This document shows, one piece after another, positions 18,009 to 26,900 of a stretch of 55,628 nucleotides of DNA. Source of the DNA: CAYUIS01 sp964444825 (lineage in GTDB: Bacteria > Chloroflexota > Anaerolineae > B4-G1); NCBI GenBank assembly GCA_964444825.1, contig CAYUIS010000014.1, positions 1-55,628 on the forward strand. Direction: 5' to 3'. The stretch's first letter is position 1; each line of letters opens with the position of its first letter. The position numbers were made by a program, and so were the translations under genes. Below the pieces are notes generated by a model that had not been told where the DNA came from, ran no database searches, and was given only the letters and a program-made list of their open reading frames with translations.

Positions 18009-18710
18009 CTACGCCAGGCGACGGACCACCTCAACACCGTTCAGGGCCATATGGTACAAGAAAATGCTGTGCAGCAGCTCTCCGTCGTGAGGAAGGATAC
18101 CGAGTTGGGCTGCTGTCTCCACCGGCATATCATAAGTCTGAACACAGTCGGCAGGGACAATCACCTGCATATCACGCAGCCCCATCACGTTGGCACGGAG
18201 GCGCAGGTGCATGGCCGCCTGATACACACATATGTCTGTGCAGTCACCAACGATCAGAAAGATCGTGACCTCCGGATGGGCCTCCAACCAATCTTCAAAG
18301 GGTGTGCCGATGAGAGAAATTGAGTTCTTGGGGATGATGTTGAATGTGTTGGAGAAAGGTAAATTCATCAGTTCATCAATCGTCTCGCTCTCACTCGTTC
18401 CCCCTATACAGTGGGGAGCAAAGGCGGAGAACTCGATGGCGTCCGAGTCGTGGGTATCTTGGGACAGCAGGAAGTGACGAACACCTAGATCATGGGCACG
18501 CCTGAACAGATTCACCACTGCGGGGACAATGCCAGCTACACGCGGACTGGCCAGCGGCCCCTCTGTGCAAAATCCCTTCACTAAATCCTCTGACAGCACC
18601 CCCACCCTCGCAGGATTGGAGACGACCTTGCTCAATGAAACCACTGGCAGATCTTTTTCCCATCGGGCCAACCAATCTAGAAAGGACCTGCTCTGCAAAT
18701 TCACGCTCAT
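18009..18710 (-). CDS. Nicotinamidase-like isochorismatase-family hydrolase
   Basis: This 233-residue cysteine hydrolase of the isochorismatase superfamily has the PncA-type triad: Asp in LSEDLVKGF, Lys in IIPKNSIS and Cys in GDCTDICVYQA. The DTHDSD and PHC segments match the metal-binding region of nicotinamidases. It would deamidate nicotinamide to nicotinate for PncB at the far end of the operon. ATG 18710 has a strong SD (AGGAGGAG). It is the first gene of the operon, downstream of the NrtR-site promoter. Another amide substrate is possible, but the context favours nicotinamide. Confidence 0.82.
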   Translation of the reverse strand: MSVNLQSRSFLDWLARWEKDLPVVSLSKVVSNPARVGVLSEDLVKGFCTEGPLASPRVAGIVPAVVNLFRRAHDLGVRHFLLSQDTHDSDAIEFSAFAPHCIGGTSESETIDELMNLPFSNTFNIIPKNSISLIGTPFEDWLEAHPEVTIFLIVGDCTDICVYQAAMHLRLRANVMGLRDMQVIVPADCVQTYDMPVETAAQLGILPHDGELLHSIFLYHMALNGVEVVRRLA

Positions 18711-18765
18711 GTGCTCCTCCTGTTTCGTACGATCCCCACCAACTTTCAAGTCAGGAAGTAAAGCT

Positions 18766-18792
18766 TATTTAGTGTGTATGTCACACTAAATA
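18766..18792. promoter_or_regulatory. Palindromic operator, probable NrtR site of the NAD operon
   Basis: Two perfect 11-bp arms, TATTTAGTGTG (18766-18776) and CACACTAAATA (18782-18792), are separated by 5 bp. On the minus strand the repeat overlaps the -10 box (18789-18794) and covers the start-site region, so a bound protein would block transcription. It lies between nrtR and the first NAD gene. A weaker GTGT...ACAC dyad at 19508-19522 sits at the equivalent place in the nrtR promoter. Confidence 0.8.
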
Positions 18793-18817
18793 TACATCAC
18801 AAGGTACCATTTGTCAA
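18789..18817 (-). promoter_or_regulatory. Promoter of the NAD biosynthesis operon
   Basis: Reading the minus strand, a perfect TTGACA (18817-18812) and TATATT (18794-18789) are 17 bp apart. The -35 box overlaps the nrtR stop codon, so the operon can be transcribed independently of nrtR. The downstream half is covered by the inverted repeat at 18766-18792. Confidence 0.85.
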
Positions 18818-19491
18818 GGGAACAGCCTTCGAGCCCTGACCTCAGCCACAGCATCATCGCGAAAACGATATAGTTGGGCTGGACGTCCCTCCCCCGTACG
18901 ATACACACCTGTCTCCTCGATCACGGCCGCACCGAGGATCTTGCGCCGGAAATTGCGCTTGTCTAGCTTCTCATCCAAGATGATCTCGTAGGCGGTTTGG
19001 ATCTCGCTGAGCGTAAAGGCCTCTGGTAACAGTTCAAAGCCTACGGCCGTATACTCCAATTTGTAGCGTAATCGCTTTAGCGCATATGCCAGGATCTCGT
19101 CGTGGTCGAAGGACAACGGTGGCAAATTGTACATAGGCCACCACTGCGCCTCGACAGCATCGGAACCGGCGCGAGGATCGATCGCGGCGCTGGGGATTAG
19201 GGCGAAATACGCGACGGTGATGACTCGTCCCCTGGGATCGCGGTCCGCCTCTCCAAAGGTGTACAGTTGCTCCAGGTAGACATCGCGTATGCCTGTCTCC
19301 TCTTCTAGCTCACGGAGTGCGGCCTCTTCCAGCGATTCGGCCATGTCGACGAACCCACCCGGTATGGCCCACATTTCTTCAAAAGGTGGATACTTCCGTT
19401 TGATCAGCAGCACCTGTAGGTCGTTGTCTCGCAAAGTAAAGATGATAACGTCTACAGTAATAGAAGGATGAGGTCGATCGTCGAGTGCCAT
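18814..19491 (-). CDS. nrtR: NrtR-type Nudix transcriptional regulator of NAD metabolism
   Basis: This 225-residue protein has an N-terminal Nudix domain and a C-terminal winged helix. The Nudix box is complete, with the spacing GX5EX7REUXEEXGU (GGFVDMAE, then RELEEETGI), so catalysis may be retained. The region from about residue 150 (LLPEAFTLSEIQTAYEIIL, LDKRNFRRKIL) is the DNA-binding part typical of NrtR. Known NrtR proteins repress NAD genes and are released by ADP-ribose or related nucleotides. ATG 19491 is preceded by GGAGGAG. The neighbouring NAD operon and palindrome support the assignment. Confidence 0.88.
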   Translation of the reverse strand: MALDDRPHPSITVDVIIFTLRDNDLQVLLIKRKYPPFEEMWAIPGGFVDMAESLEEAALRELEEETGIRDVYLEQLYTFGEADRDPRGRVITVAYFALIPSAAIDPRAGSDAVEAQWWPMYNLPPLSFDHDEILAYALKRLRYKLEYTAVGFELLPEAFTLSEIQTAYEIILDEKLDKRNFRRKILGAAVIEETGVYRTGEGRPAQLYRFRDDAVAEVRARRLFP

Positions 19492-19522
19492 ATGGCTCCT
19501 CCGTTTGGTGTCAGTTATACAC

Positions 19523-19551
19523 ATTATATCAGCCTTGGAAGACCCTGTCAA
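19523..19551 (-). promoter_or_regulatory. nrtR promoter
   Basis: On the minus strand TTGACA (19551-19546) and TATAAT (19528-19523), both perfect, are 17 bp apart. A GTGT-N7-ACAC dyad at 19508-19522 just downstream resembles the arms of the NAD operon operator and may allow autoregulation. The rest of 19552-19795 shows no feature. Confidence 0.8.
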
Positions 19552-19795
19552 AGCGCAAACTCACTCGGTATCACCTCATGTGCAGACTTGCCTAGGCAAG
19601 CAATTGAGGGTAAAATCAGTGTGCGGCAGACAAGAAGAAATCGACGAGTTGGATCCAAACGCTCACTCCAAAGTCATCCACTGGCCGATCAAAGCTCTGA
19701 CCCGTCGATTCATTGATGAACGGTATTGGATGGGTTGAGACTGAGGCAGGGGGTCTTTGTCAAGTACAAGGGCCCTGGAAAATAAGGAGAAGACT

Positions 19796-20428
19796 ATGGC
19801 AATTGGAACTGGAGACGCCAAGCTCGTGCGCTTCCTTCGACAGGAGTACAGCCGCCTCCAGGATGAGAACAATCTACTCCTTGACGAGGTGTATGCACTC
19901 CGCCGGTACATCACAGCCCTCCAGGATCTCCAAGGGACGGTGCAGCGCTTCGCACCAGAACAAGATATCCTGGATCTGCTGGGCGAGACCCTCGCGTGCG
20001 CTATGGTACTGCTTGATACCAACGATGGGTCTCTGATGCTCGTAGATGAAGAGACAGATGAACTGGTGTTTGTGCTGGTACACGGTACAGTAGGCCAGGC
20101 CCTGGTCGGGCAGCGCTTTGATCGCCGGAAGGGCATCGCTGGTTGGGCCGCCGAGCATGCCGAACCGGTCATAGTGGACAACGTTAACACGGATGTGCGC
20201 TTCTTCGCCGAGATGGACGAGCGGGTTGGGTTCGAGACGCGCTCGCTACTTGCGGTCCCTCTGATAGCTAGAGGTCAGGTTCTGGGAGTGGTTGAGGTGA
20301 TCAACAAGCAAACAGGCAAAGAGTTCACCGAGGCCGACGCTAGTTTGCTCTCTATCCTGGCCACCCTGGCGGCTTCAGCACTCGACTACGCTGCCTCTGT
20401 ACCAGTAGGGGCCGAGAGGCGATCGTAG
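19796..20428 (+). CDS. GAF-domain protein with N-terminal coiled coil
   Basis: This 210-residue soluble protein has residues about 8-45 that look like a coiled coil (LVRFLRQEYSRLQDENN), followed by one GAF domain (about 50-200) with the SLLAVPLIARGQVLGVVEVIN strand and helix typical of ligand-binding GAFs. There is no output domain, so it probably acts through dimerisation or a partner such as the receiver-kinase hybrid encoded 760 bp downstream. ATG 19796 is chosen because AAGGAGAAG lies upstream; the longer frame from 19757 has no SD. The ligand is unknown. Confidence 0.8.
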   Translation: MAIGTGDAKLVRFLRQEYSRLQDENNLLLDEVYALRRYITALQDLQGTVQRFAPEQDILDLLGETLACAMVLLDTNDGSLMLVDEETDELVFVLVHGTVGQALVGQRFDRRKGIAGWAAEHAEPVIVDNVNTDVRFFAEMDERVGFETRSLLAVPLIARGQVLGVVEVINKQTGKEFTEADASLLSILATLAASALDYAASVPVGAERRS

Positions 20429-20552
20429 GCATACCACAATGGACGATCCTGCGAGGGGTTGTCTCTCTGCCCGTGTGTCCGTTCTGCTTGCCTGATGACG
20501 CTCCAGATGTGTTTCTGACTCCGGCGAGGATACAGGCGTTTTCGAGCTTCAT

Positions 20553-21118
20553 ATGACCGAGTGCCTTGAGTTTGTAACCTATTGTGGCCTTTACTGCGGA
20601 TTGTGCGCGGCCCGCTCTCGCATTCCCCAGCGGGCGGCAGCGCTGCCGGAGGCTATGATTAATGAAGGATGGCCCGTCTGGGGAGCAAACATCCCTATTC
20701 GCGACTGCGCGCGACAACGCAATCTGGAGCTGTGCAGTCAATGTATTGACTNNNNNNNNNNNNNNNNNNNNNNNNNNNNNNNNNNNNNNNNNNNNNNNNN
20801 NNNNNNNNNNNNNNNNNNNNNNNNNNNNNNNNNNNNNNNNNNNNNNNNNNNATTCGCGACTGCGCGCGACAACGCAATCTGGAGCTGTGCAGTCAATGTA
20901 TTGACTTTCCCTGTCCGCGTATAGAGGCACTCGGTACTATTTACCCTACCCTCATTACTGACAATCACCGTATGCAGGCCGTCGGTCTGGACAGGTGGCT
21001 GAACGAGCAAGAGGCACGGGCAGAGCGCGGCGTGGTCTATGCCGATACCCGTTACGACGGAGAGGAAACCGTCCGAGAACAGGCATTTGGCGAGGTGGAG
21101 AAAAACGGAACGGCCTAG
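20553..21118 (+). CDS. DUF3795-type Cys-rich protein, interrupted by an assembly gap
   Basis: The first half reads MTECLEFVTYCGLYCGLC and ends at a 100-N run; the second half resumes with the same 55 bp and continues to TAG at 21118. Collapsing the duplicated 55 bp gives a continuous protein of about 136 residues with Cys clusters CGLYCGLC, C...CSQCIDFPC, as in DUF3795 proteins, which probably bind zinc or an Fe-S cluster. The frame is the same on both sides. The function of DUF3795 is unknown. The in-window sequence cannot be translated directly. Confidence 0.75.
20752..20851. other. Assembly gap of 100 N
   Basis: Exactly 100 N. The 55 bp before the gap (20697-20751) are identical to the 55 bp after it (20852-20906), which means two contigs that overlap by 55 bp were joined with an arbitrary gap. 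The true sequence is probably 155 bp shorter. Confidence 0.97.
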
Positions 21119-21190
21119 CGTGCCATGACAACACGGACGTATTTCGGTGCAATTATCCTGTTCTCCACATGATGAATAGAGCTTGAGGGA

Positions 21191-22441
21191 ATGCCAATGG
21201 CTGATCCAGCGCCGAGTGGAAACGAGTCGAAACACGTCATTCTGATTGTGGATGATGAGGTGTCACTGGCGCAGGTTATTGGAGCCACTCTGGGTGGACA
21301 AGGACTGGACACTGTCCTGGCATATGATGGGAATCGAGCTCTCGAACTAGCCCGAACGCTAAAGCCCGATTTGATCCTCCTTGACGTTATGCTGCCAGGA
21401 CAGTCTGGTTTTGAAGTGTGCGCAAACCTCAAAAGGGATCCCACGACCGCCTCCATTCCCATAATTATCCTCACTGCAAAGGCAGAGCTCTCTGCACGAA
21501 TGACGGGTATCGCGGCTGGCGCCGACGAATACTTGACCAAACCCTTTAGCCCTATCCAGTTGATTGACCTGGTGAGGAAGGCTCTGTCTGGCAGGCTCGC
21601 TGAACATGACTCACAGTGGCCAGATCCATCCACGATACCCGCTGATCAATGGGTGATCTATGCCAAGGAGTTGACGGAACTGTTCAAGGAGGAAAAGGCC
21701 GCCCGCCAGGAGTTGGAGCAGGCTGTTCACCGGCTCGACAGACTTGGCCAGTTGCAGACAGAGTTTCTTGGGGTCATAACTCACGAGCTTCTGACTCCCT
21801 TTGGCGCTATTGGCTTAGCGTTAGAAGTTCTACAAATGCAGAGCAAAGACCTCTCTGCTGACTTTCGAGCTACCGCGGATGACCTGGCGACCGAAATCGC
21901 GGACCTGCACCGTATGATCAACGGGGTGGTCAAATTCGCGGAATTGATGTACAAACGCCGTGATCCAGTGCTGGCGTATCACGATCTGGATCAGTTGATC
22001 TCCGAAGCTGTACAGCCTGTGGCAGTGCTTGCTCAGGCTCGCGAGGTGGATTTCCGCTATCTCACTGCCCCAGATGTGCCGAATGTTTTTGCTGATGCCG
22101 GTCTCTTGGGTGAGGCAGTGTACCAGATGGCCCACAACGCGGTCAAGTTCAACAAGCCCGGTGGACAGGCACAGGTGAGAGCCTTCGAATCCGACGGCTG
22201 GCTTACCATTGAGGCGCGAGACACTGGGATCGGCCTTTCGCGGGATCGCTTAAAATTGCTAGGCCAGCCTTTCGAGCAGCACGCAGACACGTTGCGCCGT
22301 GGTCGGGAAGGGCTGGGGGTGGGATGGGCCTTTGTAGGTTACGTCGCTCACGTACACTATGGCCGGACCCACGTCTCCAGCCCAGGCCCGGACAAAGGAA
22401 GCACGTTTGGCATCACCCTCCCGGTAGTCCCCGAATCGTAG
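21191..22441 (+). CDS. Hybrid response regulator/histidine kinase
   Basis: This 416-residue soluble signalling protein begins with a receiver domain (residues about 15-130) with acidic DD at 21-22, phosphoacceptor Asp65 in LLDVMLPG and Lys117 in LTKPF. A coiled-coil linker leads to a HisKA-like helix with His198 in the motif ITHELLTPF, and then a HATPase domain with an N-box (AHNAVKFN) and G box (DTGIGLS). The receiver-first order, without membrane segments or sensor domain, suggests it takes input from a partner kinase. No cognate output regulator is adjacent. Confidence 0.88.
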   Translation: MPMADPAPSGNESKHVILIVDDEVSLAQVIGATLGGQGLDTVLAYDGNRALELARTLKPDLILLDVMLPGQSGFEVCANLKRDPTTASIPIIILTAKAELSARMTGIAAGADEYLTKPFSPIQLIDLVRKALSGRLAEHDSQWPDPSTIPADQWVIYAKELTELFKEEKAARQELEQAVHRLDRLGQLQTEFLGVITHELLTPFGAIGLALEVLQMQSKDLSADFRATADDLATEIADLHRMINGVVKFAELMYKRRDPVLAYHDLDQLISEAVQPVAVLAQAREVDFRYLTAPDVPNVFADAGLLGEAVYQMAHNAVKFNKPGGQAQVRAFESDGWLTIEARDTGIGLSRDRLKLLGQPFEQHADTLRRGREGLGVGWAFVGYVAHVHYGRTHVSSPGPDKGSTFGITLPVVPES

Positions 22442-22504
22442 GGCCCCTTCCCTGGCTTCCTTCGTTCCCAGGGCTCGCGGCCGGTATGGATCGGTCTGAC
22501 CGAT

Positions 22505-22650
22505 GTGGAACGTATCGTTGGCTGAGCCTCTTCCCTGACCTGCCCCGTACCTCCGTGCGCCACGCCGAGGAGGCCGAGGCTGCAGCTCGTGCAGCCGGGT
22601 TGAGGAACGTGCGAATCGGCAACCGCCACCTGCTTTCCCGCGATTACTGA
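22505..22650 (+). pseudogene. Possible gene remnant upstream of recA
   Basis: The gene-free stretch 22442-22775 contains a frame whose end, AEAAARAAGLRNVRIGNRHL, reads like the C-terminal helix-strand unit of a radical-SAM-type or other TIM-barrel protein. There is no start or upstream domain in frame. It may be a decayed 3' fragment or chance. Confidence 0.2.
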
Positions 22651-22694
22651 CTCGCAGCAAGCCCTGCCCGAGTCCCTCTCATTATCGATCTCAT

Positions 22695-22723
22695 TTGACG
22701 TCCTAGAACATTTGTGCTATAAT
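22695..22723 (+). promoter_or_regulatory. recA promoter with SOS-like box
   Basis: TTGACG (22695-22700) and TATAAT (22718-22723) are 17 bp apart. Between them GAAC-ATTT-GTGC (22706-22717) differs at one position from the Gram-positive-type LexA box GAACN4GTTC. This position, inside the promoter spacer, is typical for SOS repression of recA. Confidence 0.75.
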
Positions 22724-22775
22724 CACAGGTAATCGAAGGCAGTCACACGCAACTGTATGTGCAGGAGGTTGAAAC

Positions 22776-23867
22776 ATGAACAGCAATGGACGTGACAAAG
22801 CGTTGGATACGGCTCTGGCTACTCTGACCAAGCGTTTTGGTGATGGCACCATCATGCGCCTGGGGGAAGCCACCCATCTGCAGGTAGACATCATCCCCAC
22901 CGGTTCCCTGGCCCTCGATTACGCGCTCGGCGCTGGCGGCATCCCCCGCGGCCGCGTCACCGAGATCTATGGCCCCGAGGGTGCGGGCAAGACCACCCTC
23001 GCCCAGCACATCGTCGCCGAGGCCCAGAAGCGTGGGGGCGTCGCCGCCTTCATCGATATGGAGCACGCCCTCGACCCCGCCTACTCCGCCCGGTGCGGCG
23101 TCGACGTGGACGATCTGCTCATCTCCCAGCCCGACACCGGTGAACAGGCGCTAGAGATCGTCGAGGCCCTCGTCCGCTCCGCTGCGCTGGACATCATCGT
23201 GGTCGACTCGGTGGCCGCGCTGGTACCCCGCGCTGAGATCGAGGGCGAGATGGGCGACTCGCACCCTGGCATGCAGGCCCGTCTGATGAGCCAGGCCCTG
23301 CGCAAGCTCAGTGGGGCCATCAAGCAGTCGAATACCGCCCTGGTCTTTACAAACCAGTTGCGAGAAAAGATCGGCGTGATGTTCGGCAACCCGGAGACCA
23401 CGTCGGGCGGGCGGGCGCTCAAGTTCTACGCCTCGGTGCGCTTGGACATCCGGCGCATCCAATCCCTCAAGGATAAGGGCGACGTGATCGGCAACCGGAC
23501 GAGGGTGCGGGTGACCAAGAATAAGATAGCGCCGCCGTTTCGCGTGGCCGAGTTCGACATCATGTACGATGAGGGGATCAGCAAGGCGGGGGATCTGCTC
23601 GACCAGGCCGTGGAGATCGACGTGATAGAGAAGCGGGGGTCGTACTACTATCACGATGGCGAGAATATGGCGCAGGGGCGCGAGAATGCCAAGCAGTTCC
23701 TGCGCGAGCACCCCGACCTCGCAGCCCAGGTCGAGACCGCCGTGCGCCAGCACCTACAATTGGGAGGTGCCCCTCTGCCTGTTGACAGCGCCGATGACAA
23801 TGGCAATCCCGAACAAACCGAGGATTTGGAAAAGCTGGAACTGGTTATTGAGGGCGCGCCGTCATAG
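22776..23867 (+). CDS. recA: Recombinase RecA
   Basis: This 363-residue DNA strand-exchange ATPase and SOS co-protease has Walker A GPEGAGKT (66-73), the Walker B region IIVVDSVAALVPRAEIEGE, loop L1/L2 segments GMQARLMSQALRKLSG and FGNPETTSGG, and the C-terminal KxGxxxYY-like GSYYYHDGENMAQGREN. The C-terminus is short and acidic as usual. AGGAGG lies upstream of ATG 22776. It appears monocistronic, with its own promoter and a hairpin terminator downstream. Confidence 0.98.
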   Translation: MNSNGRDKALDTALATLTKRFGDGTIMRLGEATHLQVDIIPTGSLALDYALGAGGIPRGRVTEIYGPEGAGKTTLAQHIVAEAQKRGGVAAFIDMEHALDPAYSARCGVDVDDLLISQPDTGEQALEIVEALVRSAALDIIVVDSVAALVPRAEIEGEMGDSHPGMQARLMSQALRKLSGAIKQSNTALVFTNQLREKIGVMFGNPETTSGGRALKFYASVRLDIRRIQSLKDKGDVIGNRTRVRVTKNKIAPPFRVAEFDIMYDEGISKAGDLLDQAVEIDVIEKRGSYYYHDGENMAQGRENAKQFLREHPDLAAQVETAVRQHLQLGGAPLPVDSADDNGNPEQTEDLEKLELVIEGAPS

Positions 23868-23899
23868 GAACGTAGAAACCTAGAAGCGATAATTCCAAC

Positions 23900-23928
23900 C
23901 CTCCCGCAGGTTCAGGGCCTGCGGGAGG
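23900..23928. terminator. Bidirectional hairpin between recA and ygfK-like gene
   Basis: A perfect 11-bp GC-rich stem (23900-23910 with 23918-23928) and a 7-nt loop lie between the convergent recA and YgfK-type genes. There is no long T-run, but its position suits termination on both strands. Confidence 0.65.
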
Positions 23929-23963
23929 ATATCCCTACGCAAGGTTTCAGCTGAACCATCCAA

Positions 23964-26900
23964 TCACAGTGGCAGGAAGGGCAGAGAGCCGATCACCCCT
24001 TCCAGGATCACCGCCATTTCCGCCACACCAGTCAGCGAGAACGTCCCCTCGATTGGAGCTTTTAACGCCATCGCCTGGATCTCGAACTCGGGAGAGAGGT
24101 CAAGCTTCACTTGCTCGTTCTCGAACAGCCAGGCCCCTGTATCCAGGATCAACCGGGACTCCTGCCCACCCTCTCGCCTTCGGATGGCCCAGCCCGCGCC
24201 GTTCCTCTCGATGATGAAGGCGTTGTTTTCCTCCTGCTGAAAACCCTCCTCCTCCAGAAAAAGCCTGGGCTTGTCCAGGTAGGGTTTGCCGTTGTGCACA
24301 CAGAAGGTGGCACAGTTGCCGCACTCGTTGCAAAGATCGTCCACGTGGATGATCTGCCGGGCCTGCTCGATCCTAAAGAGCTCCTCCCCCGTCACCGCCA
24401 ACTGATCCTCTTGGCAGGCGAGCACCGGCAGCATCCTCTCGACAGGTGAGATGGCGATCGTATAGTTCGCCCGGTTAGGGCACACCTCCACGCACTTGTC
24501 GCAGAAACTGGCGCACTGCACGCACCGGGCTGCCTCCGCCAGTGCCGCTTCCTCCGTCAAGGCCCCTTCGACCAGGTCAAACCCGCCCCGCTGGTCTGGC
24601 GGCAGCATTTCGGACGCGTTCTGCCCCACCCGCCGGGCTCGGGTGCGCTTCACGTGCACGATCTCTTTCTCGGAGAGCGTGGGCAACCGCACGGCCGGCC
24701 GGTCAAAGCTCACACCGAGTTGCTCACAAATCGCCTCGGCGGCCCTTCTCCCATCGGCGCACGCCTCGATGATCGTCGCAGGTCCACGCACCGCATCCCC
24801 CCCCGCATAGATGCCTGCCTCGCCTGCAAGCCCGGTCTCAGGGTCGACGACGACGGTCTTGTTCTTGCCCAGCGAGACGGTGCTGCTGTCGAGGAACGAG
24901 ATGTCTGGCCTCTGCCCGATGGCGATAACGATGGTTTGCGCCTTGATCTCGAACTCGCTGCCCGTGATGGGCACGGGCCTTCTCCGGCCATCCGCGCCGG
25001 CCTCTCCCAACTCGTTCCGTACGCACGCCAGCCCGACAACCCTGCCATCGCTCAGGATGACACGGGACGGAGAGACCAACTCCTCCAGCCGCACTCCCTC
25101 GGTCAGGGCATCCTTGATCTCCTCCTCGTTTGCTGGCATCTCCTGCCGGGTTCGGCGATAGACGATGGTCACTGAACCACCGCCAGTCCCACCGACCAGT
25201 CGTTTGGCAGATCGGGCCGCGTCCATCGCCGAGTTCCCCCCGCCGATCACCAGCACTTGGCCGCCTAGCTCGATCCTTTCGCCCAGCCGTACCTGCTCCA
25301 AGAAATCGAGGGCGTGGAAGACACCTGTCCCATCCTCTCCGTCGATACCCAGTTGTGCATCCCGCTGCGCGCCTGAGGCGATGTAGACGGCCTCGAACCC
25401 CTGTTTCAGGAACTCCTCTGGTGGATGGGTGACCCGGTGGGACAGCACCATCTTGGCCCCCAGCGCCAGGATTCGATCGACGTCCGCCTGGACGATGGCC
25501 TCGGGCAGCCGGAACGTGGGAGCGATGGCGCACATCCCCCCTGGCCGATCCCTGGACTCAAAGATCGTTGCCCCGACGCCGTTCAGGCCAAGGAAATAGG
25601 CGGCCGCCAGCCCCGAAGGCCCGCTGCCGATAATCGCCACGCGGTGGCCGTTCGTCTTGGCCGCAGCCAGCTCGACACGCCCTCTCTCGAGAGCGAATCG
25701 CTTCAGCGCCCGAATGGCGACCGGCTCTTCATAGTTGTTTCGCGTGCAACAGGTCTGGCACAAATGGTTGCATACGTAGCCTGTTATTCCAGGCAGAGGG
25801 TTGCGGGAGAGGATCACGTCCAGCGCCCGGTCATACTCTCCTTGAGAGATCAGCCAGGCGTAATCAGGTATGTCCTGATGGACGGCGCATTGCTCTGAAC
25901 AAGGGGCTGTGACGCAGTCAAAGAGCGCGAGGGCGGATTCGACCTTGGGCAAGCCGTATGGGTGATAGAGCTTTTTGTAGCGTGGACCCTCCAAGGCCTG
26001 CGCTGCCGCCTGCTCCAGGTTATCCAGTTTGTCTTGGGTCAACTTGTCCAGGCTTGTTGCCCCTAGATCCTGCATATTCTCCTCGAGCCTCTCCAAGTAT
26101 TGTACCATTCGAGAGTAGCCGCCCGGCTTTAGGATGTCCGACACCGTCGTGACAGGCAGGGCGCCACAGGCGAGAAGCGTTGTCACATTGAACGCGTCGG
26201 CCCCTGCGGAGTAGGAGACGTTCAAATCACCGTTGAATTCCTGAGAGAGCTTGTGGAACAGGTTGACCGTGATCGGGTACAAGGCGCGGCCCGACATGTA
26301 CATCTCGTCACCGGGCAGGTATTCCTTGTGATTGGCCATAGCCAGCGTGTTGCTCAGCTTGACCCCAAAGGTCAGATCGTTTTCGGCGGCCACCTGCCTT
26401 AGGGCCTTGATCAACATCACCGCCCGGTCATACGCCAGATCGTGCTCGAACACGCGGTCCGGAATGTGGATCTCTTGGAAGCCGAGCTTTTCGTGCAGGA
26501 TGTGTATCACCGCCTCTTTGCCCAGCAGTGTTGGGTTCAGCTTCACCGTCGTATGCAATCCCCGTTCTTCCAGTAGGTACCTGCCGATCCGCTCGATCTC
26601 GTCAGGGGGGCAGCCGTGCATCGTCGACAACGTGACGCTGTTCGTGATGGACGAGGGGATCTCGATATCCGAAAACTGGGGGAACCTCTCTCTGAGAATT
26701 CTCTGGATGGCTTGGACCTCCTCAGATGCATCCTCCAGCCGATCCATGAACCGCGTCATTGCTGGACTCTTGATTCCCTCCAGGTTGTAGCCTACGCTCA
26801 TATTAAAGATCGTTCCGAAGGGAGTCGTTTCCTCAAAGCCGAGGATCCGTCGGAGGATGTGGATCAGCGCCCAAGCTTTGACATACTCGTCGATGGACTG

